From positions 527,803 through 591,802 of the forward strand of contig NZ_JACXAC010000006.1 of the NCBI RefSeq assembly GCF_014699055.1: a stretch of 64,000 nt of DNA, read 5' to 3'. Shown here one piece after another: positions 1 to 8,185 of this stretch; position 1 is the first letter of the stretch; each line of letters starts with the position of its first letter. Origin of the DNA: Hymenobacter armeniacus (lineage in GTDB: Bacteria > Bacteroidota > Bacteroidia > Cytophagales > Hymenobacteraceae). The translations under genes and the position numbers were made by a program. The notes under the pieces were generated by a model, which saw nothing but the letters and a program-made list of their open reading frames with translations, searched no databases and had not been told where the DNA came from.

Positions 1-507
1 CAGCAGTACCTCGGCCGCAGGGGTGCCGGCGGGCAGGCTGCGCACCTCTACCCGGGCCTGGCTGCCGCTCACGGCCACGCTCAGCGCGGCCTGCGGCGCA
101 CGGGCGGCCTTGGCCACGGTGGCGGCCAACTCGCCGGTGCGGCTGCCCACAAACTCGTAGCGGCCGGCCACCACCGCCTGGGGCGTGTAGGAGCCCGTGC
201 CGAAGCCGCGGGCGTACTGCCGCTGGCGCTCGGTGTAGGCCGGCGCAGAAAACCCGTCCTTCCAGCCCAGCCGATTCCAGTAGTCCACGTGCTCGCCGAG
301 GGCGATGACCTCGACGCCGGGTACCGTCTGGGCGTTTTCCAGCTCGCGCAGGGCCGCGTCGGCGCTGGGGCAGCTGGAGCAGCCTTCGGACGTGAACAGC
401 TCCACCACCACCGGCACCCGGCCCGGCGCTTCTGGTGCAGGGGCGGCCGAGGCCAGCGCCAGCACAATGCCGCCGAGGGGCAGCGCAAGCAGCGTGTAGT
501 TCTTCAT
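1..507 (-). CDS. DUF1223 secreted thioredoxin-like protein, C-terminus cut by window edge
   Basis: The visible 169 residues begin MKNYTLLALPLGGIVLALAS, a signal peptide, followed by VVVELFTSEGCSSCPSADA. That is the hallmark of the DUF1223 family, with a CxxC pair in a thioredoxin-like setting. Further family motifs are EHVDYWNRLGWKD and a YTPQAVVAGRYEFVGS segment. The protein probably acts in the periplasm or outside the cell; the biochemical role of the family is not established. The ATG at 505-507 was chosen because it starts the signal peptide. The gene runs off the left edge, so its C-terminus is missing. Confidence 0.85.
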   Translation of the reverse strand, partial: MKNYTLLALPLGGIVLALASAAPAPEAPGRVPVVVELFTSEGCSSCPSADAALRELENAQTVPGVEVIALGEHVDYWNRLGWKDGFSAPAYTERQRQYARGFGTGSYTPQAVVAGRYEFVGSRTGELAATVAKAARAPQAALSVAVSGSQARVEVRSLPAGTPAAEVLL

Positions 508-636
508 GGTCTGGAAATTATGAAAGTAAGGAACAGGGCCCAACGAAATCGGCGCCGTGCCGGGCTAGACGCACCGGTTTGCCGAGCCTTACGCGCCCGT
601 TCCCCGCGGCCCGGCGGGGGCTTCCCAAAAGATACA

Positions 637-672
637 AAAAAACCCTCGCTGCTGGTGCAACGAGGGTTTTTA
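637..672 (-). terminator. Rho-independent terminator of the double SnoaL-like gene
   Basis: ACCCTCG (642-648) pairs with CGAGGGT (661-667). Read on the minus strand, the hairpin is followed by a run of T. It lies 16 bp past the stop codon at 688. Confidence 0.75.
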
Positions 673-687
673 CATGCAAGCTTTTAT

Positions 688-1620
688 TTACTGAGCCCGC
701 TTTGATGGGCCGGCGCTGCCGCTCACGTTTTCGGGCGCCGGCGTGGGCACGGCGGCGGCGTCTACCGGGGGATTGGTCAGGTTGAACACTTCCAGCACCA
801 GGCGCCAGCCGGCCACGGCCTCGCGGCGCCAAATGCGCAGGTAGCTGCCGTTTTCTTCGGGGTGCTTGGCCGTGGCGAAGCGGCGCAACGTGCCCACCAC
901 GTAGCCCAGGTCGCCGGCCGCGGCCAGGTAGCCGGTGGTGGGGGCAAACGCGTAGCCGGAGTCGAGGTTTTTCATGTTGGCCACGGCCGCGGCGCCCTGC
1001 ATCATCGACAGGCCCGGGCGGTAGAGGCGGGCTTCGGCGCTGAGGTATTGCTGGTAAGTGGCGCCGGGCTTCGACAGCTCGGCTTCGGCAAAGCGGCGGT
1101 CTACGTCGAGCACCACGCTGGAGGGGGCCATGCTGGGCGTGGCCACGGCCACCTGCAGGCGCGGCTGCGGCACGGTGGCCGCCTTGGCCGGTGCGCTGCC
1201 GATGCGCTCGATGCCCATGTCGACGGCAAATTTCCAGGTGCCGTCGGGCTGCTTGCGCCACACGGTCACGTATTCGCCGCTGGTCTGGGGCCGGCCGTCT
1301 TTCAGCATGTTCCAGGGGCCGGTGGTGTAGCCCACGTCGCCCGACTGGGCCACGTCGGCCAGCACGGGGTACCACAGCAGGCGGATATTGGCCTGGGCCG
1401 GGCGGGCCTGCCACACCTCCTGGGCGTTGGCCAGGCGGCCGTTTTCGGCCACCAGGGCGGTGGGGGCGCTATTGGCCAAAAAAGCGGCCCGGGTGCCGGC
1501 CTGCGCGGCCTGCGCGGCAAAAGCGTTTTCGGCGGCAATCACGGCATCGCGGTGCTGCGCCAGGCACTGAAACGGTAGCAGGCTGCCCGTCAGGGCCACG
1601 ATAGTCAAGTAATTCTTCAT
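688..1620 (-). CDS. Secreted protein with two SnoaL/NTF2-like (DUF4440-type) domains
   Basis: About 310 residues. The signal peptide MKNYLTIVALTGSLLPFQCL is followed by two cone-shaped NTF2-like domains. The first is roughly residues 25-145 and has a DVGYTTGPWNM segment and a VTVWRKQPDGTWKF strand. The second is roughly 170-285 and has a DLGYVVGTLRRF segment and a LRIWRREAVAGWRLVL strand. The repeated 'DLGYTTG ... W+...G.W+' pattern is typical of SnoaL-like/DUF4440 proteins, which bind small ligands or act in varied reactions. No catalytic assignment is possible. The ATG at 1618-1620 was preferred over upstream codons because it starts the signal peptide. Confidence 0.75.
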   Translation of the reverse strand: MKNYLTIVALTGSLLPFQCLAQHRDAVIAAENAFAAQAAQAGTRAAFLANSAPTALVAENGRLANAQEVWQARPAQANIRLLWYPVLADVAQSGDVGYTTGPWNMLKDGRPQTSGEYVTVWRKQPDGTWKFAVDMGIERIGSAPAKAATVPQPRLQVAVATPSMAPSSVVLDVDRRFAEAELSKPGATYQQYLSAEARLYRPGLSMMQGAAAVANMKNLDSGYAFAPTTGYLAAAGDLGYVVGTLRRFATAKHPEENGSYLRIWRREAVAGWRLVLEVFNLTNPPVDAAAVPTPAPENVSGSAGPSKRAQ

Positions 1621-1781
1621 ATGATACAAGCCGGATAAGTTAACTACAGCTAAGATAGGCACTGCGGGATAATCCCAATTCGTGGGCGGCGCTGGTTTGC
1701 GGTTCTGTGCCGTTCTTGCGCTCACATTGCGCCTGGCCTGCGCTTTTGGGCCGTTTCTCTTTCTTGCTTTTTCTTGTTTTT

Positions 1782-2285
1782 ATGAAACTAGCCGACCTCA
1801 CTGCCCGTGCCCGCCGTGTGCGCCTGGTGCTCACCGATTGCGACGGCGTACTCACCGACGGGGGCGTGTATTATTCCGAGCGCGGCGAGGAAATGAAGCG
1901 CTTCAACATCCGCGACGGCATGGGCGTGGAACGCCTGCGCCACCACGGCATTGCCACGGGCATCGTCACGGGCGAGGTGTCGCCGTCGGTGCGCACGCGG
2001 GCGGCCAAGCTGCGCATCGAAGAGCTGCATCTGGGCATCAAGGACAAGCCCGCCTGCCTGCGCGAAATCATGGCCCGCACCGGGCTGGCGGCCGACGAGA
2101 TTGCCTTCATCGGCGACGACACCAACGACCTCGAGATTCTGGGCATGGTGGGCTTTTCGGCCTGCCCCGGCGATGCCACGTCGTTTGCCCGCGCGGCGGC
2201 CGATTTTCATTGCCAAGCCGCCGGCGGCCACGGCTGCTTCCGCGAGCTGGCCGAGTTCATCATCGCCGCGCAGAGCAATGGGTAA
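1782..2285 (+). CDS. KdsC-like HAD-superfamily phosphatase
   Basis: The protein has 167 residues, the usual size of the KdsC group (3-deoxy-D-manno-octulosonate 8-phosphate phosphatase and related C-terminal domains of acylneuraminate cytidylyltransferases). HAD motif I is LTDCDGVLTDG (D19 nucleophile, D21 acid), motif II is IVTGEVS, and the metal site is FIGDDTNDLEI. It probably dephosphorylates a sugar-acid phosphate for lipopolysaccharide or surface glycan synthesis in the cytoplasm. The start at MKLADL fits the family N-terminus; upstream in-frame codons add an unlikely hydrophobic tail. KDO-8-P is the default substrate guess and is unproven. Confidence 0.8.
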   Translation: MKLADLTARARRVRLVLTDCDGVLTDGGVYYSERGEEMKRFNIRDGMGVERLRHHGIATGIVTGEVSPSVRTRAAKLRIEELHLGIKDKPACLREIMARTGLAADEIAFIGDDTNDLEILGMVGFSACPGDATSFARAAADFHCQAAGGHGCFRELAEFIIAAQSNG

Positions 2286-2339
2286 AGTGGTAAATGAGTA
2301 AAGTGCCGTGGTTTGCTCACTTACTCATTCACCTCCTTG

Positions 2340-2990
2340 CTATTCCGGCAGCAGGCCCTGGATGGCGGCCAGCCGGATGAGGGCGGCCGTATTGCGGGTC
2401 TGGGTCTTTTCCATGATGTTTTGGCGGTGGGTTTCGACGGTGCGCTTGCTGGTGAAAAGCTTGATGGCAATTTCGGCGTTGGTGAAACCTTCGGCCACCA
2501 GGCTCAGCACCTCCATTTCGCGCTTGCTCAGGCCCAGGGCCAGGCGGGCGGCGTCGCCGTCGGTGGGCGTGCCGGCGTGGAGACGGCTGAGCAGCGCCAG
2601 CCCAATGGCCGAGCACAGGAAGGGCCGGCCGGCGGCCACGGCGGCCAGGCCGTGGGCCAGCTCCGGCAGCAGCGCGTTCTTGAGCACGTAGCCGTGGCTG
2701 CCGAGGTCGAAGGCCCGGGCCACGTATTGCTCGTTGGTGAGCTCGCCGCGGGCCAGCACGCGCAGCTGCGGGTATTGGCCGCGCAGGGCCGGCAGCAAGG
2801 CAAAGGCGTCGGGGCCGGGCAGGCTCAGGTCGAGCAGCACCACGGTGGGCGCGGCGGTGGCCAGCAAGGCCAATAGCTCATCGCCGTGGCCGGCTTCGCC
2901 CACTATTTCGATGCCCTTGGTCCCCACCAATCCCGAGCGCAGTGCCGCGCGCGCAGGAGCGTGGCCATCGGTGAGAAGCAAGCGAATCAT
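2340..2990 (-). CDS. LuxR/NarL-type response regulator with degenerate receiver
   Basis: 216 residues: a receiver domain (1-120) and a C-terminal LuxR-type helix-turn-helix (about 150-216, with LFTSKRTVETHRQNIMEKTQ). The phospho-acceptor region VVLLDLSLPG and the lysine in YVLKN are present. The usual acidic pair reads DG (LLLTDGHAP) instead of DD, and the switch Thr/Ser is replaced by Gly (VLARGELT). It is a close paralogue of the divergently transcribed regulator starting at 3245, with nearly the same DNA-binding helix. Phosphorylation may therefore be weak or absent, and the protein may act constitutively or antagonise its paralogue. Confidence 0.88.
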   Translation of the reverse strand: MIRLLLTDGHAPARAALRSGLVGTKGIEIVGEAGHGDELLALLATAAPTVVLLDLSLPGPDAFALLPALRGQYPQLRVLARGELTNEQYVARAFDLGSHGYVLKNALLPELAHGLAAVAAGRPFLCSAIGLALLSRLHAGTPTDGDAARLALGLSKREMEVLSLVAEGFTNAEIAIKLFTSKRTVETHRQNIMEKTQTRNTAALIRLAAIQGLLPE

Positions 2991-3244
2991 AGAAATAAAG
3001 CGGGGAACCGTAGCAAGCCGTTGGCAGAACCGGCCACTGAAAAATTGGTTTTTAGCAACCCGAAAATACTGGGTGCGCGAAGCTGAACCCCAAATAAGGC
3101 AACAAAAGCCGTATTAATCCCTTAAAAAAGCAGGGTGTGAGGCGCCGAAATGGTACAAATACGGAGCCCGTTCTTCCGTATACGCTTGTGGGCCCAACTT
3201 TGCTGCCCAATGCCCGTTTCGACACTGCTAACCTCTTCCCTGCT

Positions 3245-3910
3245 ATGACCCGCATCCTGCTAGCTGACGACCACACCATTCTGCGCGACGGCATTCGGGC
3301 GTTACTTTCTGCCGACGCCGACCTCGACGTGGTGGGCGAAGCCGGCAACGGCGCCGAGGTGCTGGCCATGCTCGAAACCACGCCCGCCGACGTGGTGCTG
3401 ATGGACGTGCAAATGCCCGTCATGGACGGTTTTGCCACCATGCCGGAGCTGCGCCGCCGCTTCCCGGAGGTACACGTGCTGGTGCTCACCATGCTCGACC
3501 ACGAAAACTACGTGGCCCGCATGCTGGAAGCCGGAGCCCTGGGCTACGTGCTGAAGAACGCGGCCATCAGCGAAATCACCTACGCCATTCGCACGGTGGC
3601 GGCCGGGAATCCGTTTTTGTGCACCGAAATCGGCCTGAACATGCTCTACAAAGCCGTGGCCAATTCCACGGGCGTGGGCAGCGCCTCCTCCGACGACGGC
3701 GCCGCCCACGCCGGCGCCGACCTCACGGCCCGCGAGCTGGAAGTGCTCAAGCTCATCGCCGAAGGCCTCACCAACGGCGAAATCGCCGACAAGCTCTTCA
3801 CCAGCAAGCGCACCATCGAAACCCACCGCCAGAACATCATCGCCAAAACCCAGGCCAAGAACACCGCCGCCCTCATCAAGCTGGCCGTGAGCCGGGGGCT
3901 GATTTCTTAA
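3245..3910 (+). CDS. LuxR/NarL-type response regulator
   Basis: 221 residues. The intact receiver starts MTRILLADDHTILRDGIRAL, with acidic pair D9-D10, phospho-Asp in VVLMDVQMP, switch Thr in VLVLTMLD and Lys in YVLKN. The C-terminal LuxR-type HTH reads LTARELEVLKLIAEGLTNGE and KRTIETHRQNII. It should bind DNA after phosphorylation by a histidine kinase; no cognate kinase is adjacent. It is divergent from its paralogue at 2340-2990 across a 254-bp spacer, so the two may share operators. The ATG at 3245 was chosen because it begins the receiver fold directly. Confidence 0.9.
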   Translation: MTRILLADDHTILRDGIRALLSADADLDVVGEAGNGAEVLAMLETTPADVVLMDVQMPVMDGFATMPELRRRFPEVHVLVLTMLDHENYVARMLEAGALGYVLKNAAISEITYAIRTVAAGNPFLCTEIGLNMLYKAVANSTGVGSASSDDGAAHAGADLTARELEVLKLIAEGLTNGEIADKLFTSKRTIETHRQNIIAKTQAKNTAALIKLAVSRGLIS

Positions 3911-3969
3911 TAATGAATGGTTATTGATTAATGGTGGGTACTGCGTTACTAGACATTCATCACTAATCA

Positions 3970-4731
3970 CTAATTCAACAGGCCGCCCACGGTGCCGATG
4001 GTGAGGGCCACGATGACGGTATTGAACAGAAACGACACGCAGCCGTGCAGCAGCGCCACGCCGCGCAGCTCGCGGCTGGCAATGGCGATGTCGGCGGTCT
4101 GGGCCGTCATGCCGATGACGAAGGAGAAGTAGGCGAAGTCGATGTAGTTGGGCTTGAGCTTGGGCCGGGTGGCGTCGCCCTGGTCGTCGGGGAACACGAG
4201 GCCGCCCACGTCGCGGCCGGTTTCTTCGTCCTGGTCGTAATACGTGTGGGCGTAGCGCAGCGTGAACACCACGTGCACCAGCAGCCAGGCCAGCACCACG
4301 GCGGCTACGCTGAGCGTCACGTGCAGCGTGCTCACGTGGGGCGGCAGCTTGTCGAGCGAATGCAGCAGGCCCACCACCGCGCCCAGGCTGGCCAAGGCCG
4401 CCACCAGCACCAGCACAAAGCCCAAGGTGCGGGGCAGGTCTTCGGTGCCGGCCACGCAGCGAATGTCTTCGGTATCGGCCTCCCACATGCCCAGCAGCAC
4501 CTGCACCAAATCGGCCGCCCCAAACCCGACCCAGCCCATGACGGTGCGGGCCAGCGGACCGATTTCGGCCGCCGGTATCCACGGGGCCAGGGCGTAGGGC
4601 AGCAGCCAGGCCGCCAGCCCGCCCACCAGCAGCGCCAGCCCCAGCCGCCAGCGCACGTCGAGCGAGCGGACCAGTTCGGGGGACGTTTTCTCGGGCGTGG
4701 GGACGGGGGCAGCGGCGCGTTTCTTGCTCAT
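3970..4731 (-). CDS. DUF1345 family inner-membrane protein
   Basis: 253 residues with a short basic N-terminus and about five hydrophobic segments (for example LGLALLVGGLAAWLLPYALA and TLGFVLVLVAALASLGAVVG). The near-C-terminal stretch IDFAYFSFVIGMTAQTADIA is the signature of DUF1345. The family is of unknown function; an integral inner-membrane location is clear. The start at MSKKR (ATG at 4729-4731) avoids a long non-conserved upstream extension. It converges with the response regulator on the left and diverges from pncB on the right. Confidence 0.8.
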   Translation of the reverse strand: MSKKRAAAPVPTPEKTSPELVRSLDVRWRLGLALLVGGLAAWLLPYALAPWIPAAEIGPLARTVMGWVGFGAADLVQVLLGMWEADTEDIRCVAGTEDLPRTLGFVLVLVAALASLGAVVGLLHSLDKLPPHVSTLHVTLSVAAVVLAWLLVHVVFTLRYAHTYYDQDEETGRDVGGLVFPDDQGDATRPKLKPNYIDFAYFSFVIGMTAQTADIAIASRELRGVALLHGCVSFLFNTVIVALTIGTVGGLLN

Positions 4732-4813
4732 GGGGCCGCCAAGGTAGGGCCGCGCGGGCCGTTGCTCCCAGCCCCAAAAAGCAAAAAGTCCGGCCCCGCT
4801 GTTACTTCGCGGT

Positions 4814-6304
4814 ATGAACACAGCCCCCCTTTCCGGCCTCTACGCGCCCTCGCTCGCCCTCGTCACCGACTTGTACCAGCTCACCATGGCCTATGGCTAC
4901 TGGCAGCAGGGCATGCAAGACCGCGAGGCCGTGTTTCACCTCTACTTTCGCAAGGCCCCCTTCCAGGGCGGCTACGCGGTGGCGGCGGGCCTGGCCCTGG
5001 CCGTGGACTGGGTGGAAAACCTGCGTTTCTCCGAAGACGACCTGGCTTACCTGGGCAGCCTGCGCGGCAGCAAAGGCGCGGCCATGTTTCCGGCCGACTT
5101 TCTGGACTACCTGCGCCAGCTGAAGTTCACTTGCGACATCGACGCCGTGGCCGAAGGCACCGTGGTGTTTGGCAACGAGCCGCTGGTGCGCGTGCGCGGG
5201 CCGCTGCTGCAAGCCCAGCTGCTCGAAACGGCCCTGCTCACGCTCATCAATTTCCAGACCCTGATTGCCACCAAGGCCGCCCGCATCCGCGAGGCCGCCG
5301 GGCCCGCCGACCAGGTGCTTGAGTTTGGCCTGCGCCGCGCCCAGGGCTTCGACGGCGGCCTGGGCGCCAGCCGGGCGGCCTACCTGGGCGGCGCCGATGC
5401 CACCAGCAACGTGCTGGCCGGGCAGCGCTACGGCATTCCGGTGAAGGGCACGCACGCCCACAGCTGGGTGCAGGCCTTCGGCGACGAAACGCAGGCGTTT
5501 TCGGCCTACGCGCAGGCATTTCCGGACGACTCGGTGTTTCTGGTGGATACCTACGACACGATTGAGGGCGTGCGCCGGGCCATTTCGGTGGCGCGCGACA
5601 TGCGGGCGCAGGGGCACGAGCTGGCCGGCATCCGGCTCGATTCGGGCGACTTGGCCTATCTCAGCCGCGAGGCCCGCGCGGTGCTCGACGAGGCCGGCTT
5701 TACGGAAACGCGCATCGTGGCCAGCAACGACTTGGAGGAAAACCTCATCACCAGCCTCAAGCAGCAGGGGGCCCGCATCGACACCTGGGGCGTGGGCACC
5801 CAGCTGGTGACGGCCTACAACCAGGCCGCGCTGGGCGGCGTGTACAAGCTGGCCGCCCTGCGCAAGGCCGACGACTCGGGCTGGGATTTCACCATCAAGC
5901 TCTCGGAGCAGGTGGCCAAAACCAGCATTCCGGGCATTTTGCAGGTGCGCCGTTACCTCAACGAGTACGGCAAGCCCCGCGCCGACATGCTCTACAACAC
6001 CGCCCAGCCCCTCCCCGACCAGCTCATCCTCATCGACCCGGCCGACCTCACACGCCGCCTGGCCATCAAGCCCGAAACCAAGTTCAAGGAGCTATTGGAG
6101 CCGGTGTTCCGCCAGGGCAAACGGGTGCTGGAGCTGCCCACGCTGGCCGAAAGCCGTGCCCACGCCCAGCGCGAGGTGCAAAGCCTCGACCCCAGCATCC
6201 GCCGCTTCCTCAACCCCCACATTTTTCCGGTGGGCCTCGAAAAAACGCTCTGCGAGTACCGCACAGAGCTGATTCTGGAGAAAAAGCCGGTACGCGGAGC
6301 GTAG
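4814..6304 (+). CDS. pncB: Nicotinate phosphoribosyltransferase
   Basis: 496 residues, the expected size for the long bacterial PncB. It converts nicotinate, PRPP and ATP to nicotinate mononucleotide in the NAD salvage (Preiss-Handler) pathway. Recognisable segments are the N-terminal LVTDLYQLTMAYGYW, the FGLRRAQGFDGGLGASRAAY block around the active site, GTHAHSWVQAFGDE, and the phosphoribosyl-binding stretch IRLDSGDLAYLSREAR. The C-terminal VGTQLVTAYNQAALGGVYKL loop is also typical. It appears to be transcribed alone. Confidence 0.95.
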   Translation: MNTAPLSGLYAPSLALVTDLYQLTMAYGYWQQGMQDREAVFHLYFRKAPFQGGYAVAAGLALAVDWVENLRFSEDDLAYLGSLRGSKGAAMFPADFLDYLRQLKFTCDIDAVAEGTVVFGNEPLVRVRGPLLQAQLLETALLTLINFQTLIATKAARIREAAGPADQVLEFGLRRAQGFDGGLGASRAAYLGGADATSNVLAGQRYGIPVKGTHAHSWVQAFGDETQAFSAYAQAFPDDSVFLVDTYDTIEGVRRAISVARDMRAQGHELAGIRLDSGDLAYLSREARAVLDEAGFTETRIVASNDLEENLITSLKQQGARIDTWGVGTQLVTAYNQAALGGVYKLAALRKADDSGWDFTIKLSEQVAKTSIPGILQVRRYLNEYGKPRADMLYNTAQPLPDQLILIDPADLTRRLAIKPETKFKELLEPVFRQGKRVLELPTLAESRAHAQREVQSLDPSIRRFLNPHIFPVGLEKTLCEYRTELILEKKPVRGA

Positions 6305-6339
6305 CCACGGCGCGCGCGCGCTGACAAGGCGCTGCCGGT

Positions 6340-6819
6340 TTAGTCGAGTTCCAGCCAGGCCTCTTCTTGGGGCGCCGCACGCTCTGGCTGGGTGCGCGGC
6401 GCCGGCCGGTGGCCCGGCACAAAGCTGAGCAGCGCAATGACCAACGTGAAGAAGATGGCCAGCACGGTGACGAACTGATGGGACACCACGCGGTTTTTGG
6501 AGAAGATGAGCATGACGACCAGCACGAGGAGCAGGCCGTCGGAAGCCCAGACCAGGAGGCCGTCGCCGGACCAGTGCATCAGGCGGAACACCACGGTCAG
6601 AATGCCCAGCGTGAGGGTGGCCACCATGACGTAATTGAGCACGTCGGAGGTGCCGGCTTCGGCATTGGCGCGGGCCGTGAAGCCCAGCACCGAACCCAGC
6701 AAGGCCCCAAAGCCGGACAGCAACAGCGCATCGGCGCCGGCCCACCAATTGAGCTTGAAATACACGCCCACCAAGCCACATACCAGCGCCGCGCCGTTGA
6801 GGAGTCGTTTCCTATTCAT
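6340..6819 (-). CDS. Small membrane protein with GldL-like 'K-x-x-W-x-G-A-D' motifs
   Basis: 159 residues with four predicted membrane segments. Two internal loops, YFKLNWWAGADALLLSG and VFRLMHWSGDGLLVWA, resemble the FKxxHWPGAD motif of GldL, the inner-membrane motor subunit of gliding and type IX secretion. It lacks the long C-terminal periplasmic part of true GldL, so it is not called gldL. The hydrophilic C-terminal tail is short. It lies just after purM on the same strand, separated from it by a strong hairpin, and probably forms its own unit. Confidence 0.6.
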   Translation of the reverse strand: MNRKRLLNGAALVCGLVGVYFKLNWWAGADALLLSGFGALLGSVLGFTARANAEAGTSDVLNYVMVATLTLGILTVVFRLMHWSGDGLLVWASDGLLLVLVVMLIFSKNRVVSHQFVTVLAIFFTLVIALLSFVPGHRPAPRTQPERAAPQEEAWLELD

Positions 6820-6891
6820 GCAGAAGAGATGCCGTTTAGCACAAATAACGGCAAACCGCGCCCCGCATTACTCAAACAACACTATATAATT

Positions 6892-6927
6892 GCCCCGGCC
6901 TGCCCCGGCAGCGAGGCAGGCCGGGGC
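6892..6927 (-). terminator. Hairpin after purM
   Basis: A 13-bp perfect inverted repeat (6892-6904 with 6915-6927, core CCCCGGCCTGCC) lies 16 bp past the purM stop. On the minus strand it is followed by an AT-rich stretch rather than a clean T-run. It is a likely end of the purine operon or an RNA-stabilising hairpin. Confidence 0.6.
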
Positions 6928-6942
6928 TGTCAGGTGCCGCGC

Positions 6943-8040
6943 CTAAGCGTAGCGCAGCTCCCCGGCCTGCACGCGCAGCGTCACGCCGCGCTCAGCCGTG
7001 AGGTGGCCGGCCACTTGCGCCACGTAGCCATTTTCCTGCAGCGAGGCCACCACGGCGGCGGCACTGGCTTGCTCGGTCACGAGCAGCATGCCGGTGCCCA
7101 TGTTCCAGTAGAGGTAGGCCGTTTCGGTGTCAATGGCGCCAATTTCGCAGAGGCGCTGCATGGCGGGCAGCGGAGCAAAAAGATTATCCAGCACCGCGCC
7201 CAGGCCGTTTTTGAGCACGCGCTGGAAGTTGTCGGCCACGCCGCCGCCGGTGATGTGGGCGGCGCCGTGCAGCGGCAGGCCGGCATCGAGCAGGGCCGCC
7301 ACGCCGGGCGAATAAATGAGCGAAGGGGCCAGCATGGCCTCGCCCCAGGTGGCGTACTGGTCGGCGTCGGTGCCGTCGTAGGGCGCTTCGTGCCAGTTGT
7401 CGCCGAAGAGGCGCGTGAGCGTTTTGCGGGCCAGCGAGTAGCCGTTGGAGCGGAACGAGGGCGACTGCAAAGCCACCACGGCCATGCCGGCCTGGGCCGT
7501 GTGCCCGCTCAGGGGCCGCGCCAGGCGGGGGTGCAGGCTGCCGATGGCCGTGGAGCACCAGTTGAAGTTCATTTTCGCGCCCGGCCAGCCGCCGATGCGG
7601 TTACCGAGCTCCGCAATTTCGCCGCCGGTGATGGCGATTTGGGCGAAGTTGCAGGCGTCGTGCAGGCCGCGCATCATCTGGTCCACCACGTCGTAGTCGA
7701 GGTGGTTCACGTCGATGATGTTGGAAAGGTTGGTGGGCACGAAGCCGGCCACGATGAGGTCGTCGGCGGTCATGGCCACCAGGTCGAAGCCCAGGGTGTC
7801 GTAGCGGCCGGTGCGCTCGGCCACTTCAATCTTGGTCCCGATGCCGTCGGAGCTGATGCCGAGGCGGGCGTTGCCGAAGCGAATTTCGTTGGCAAAGCCG
7901 CCGTCGAGGTCCTGGGCGGCTTCGCCGGGCTTGCCGGCGCGGTTGGCGAAAGTTTTTTTGGCCCAGCCGTAGGCGTTGCGGGAAGCGGCGTTGCCTTCTT
8001 CGATGGAGTAGCCGGCGGGGTTGTTGGTGGTGTCGTTCAT
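6943..8040 (-). CDS. purM: Phosphoribosylformylglycinamidine cyclo-ligase (AIR synthase)
   Basis: 365 residues. It closes formylglycinamidine ribonucleotide to aminoimidazole ribonucleotide with ATP, the fifth step of IMP synthesis. The sequence shows the AIR-synthase N-terminal domain (LGISSDGIGTKIEVAERTGR, then DLVAMTADDLIVAGFVPT) and the C-terminal ATP-grasp-unrelated fold segment AAHITGGGVADNFQRVLKNG. It is the last gene of the purine block. Its whole upstream gap to purF is filled by a palindromic repeat that ends 6 bp before the ATG, so initiation and mRNA stability here may depend on that structure. Confidence 0.95.
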   Translation of the reverse strand: MNDTTNNPAGYSIEEGNAASRNAYGWAKKTFANRAGKPGEAAQDLDGGFANEIRFGNARLGISSDGIGTKIEVAERTGRYDTLGFDLVAMTADDLIVAGFVPTNLSNIIDVNHLDYDVVDQMMRGLHDACNFAQIAITGGEIAELGNRIGGWPGAKMNFNWCSTAIGSLHPRLARPLSGHTAQAGMAVVALQSPSFRSNGYSLARKTLTRLFGDNWHEAPYDGTDADQYATWGEAMLAPSLIYSPGVAALLDAGLPLHGAAHITGGGVADNFQRVLKNGLGAVLDNLFAPLPAMQRLCEIGAIDTETAYLYWNMGTGMLLVTEQASAAAVVASLQENGYVAQVAGHLTAERGVTLRVQAGELRYA

Positions 8041-8046
8041 GCGGTT

Positions 8047-8181
8047 CGCCTCACCCCCCGGCCCCTCTCCGAAGGGAGAGGGGGAGCCGAGGCGGCGCAG
8101 GAGTTTTGGTAAGCTTGATTAACTGGATTTCTTCGTCTGGCGCCCCCTCTCCCTGAGGAGCGGAGGCCGGGGGGTGAGGCG
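8047..8181. repeat. Palindromic intergenic repeat between purF and purM
   Basis: Outer arms of 17 bp (8047-8063 and 8165-8181, core CCTCACCCCCCGG) are perfect inverted copies. A second hairpin, CCCCTCTCC with GGAGAGGGG, sits at 8062-8083, and another CCCCTCTCC lies near 8143. The element fills almost the entire gap: it starts 7 bp from the purM ATG and ends 5 bp from the purF stop. This G/C-rich 'CTCACCCCCCGGCCCCTCTCC'-type element resembles mobile palindromic repeats seen in many bacterial genomes. Confidence 0.8.
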
Positions 8182-8185
8182 CCCG

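Noticed and set aside
6367..8112. A 581-codon plus-strand frame across purM
   Set aside because: It runs antisense to purM and the GldL-like gene and is compositionally typical of antisense translation.
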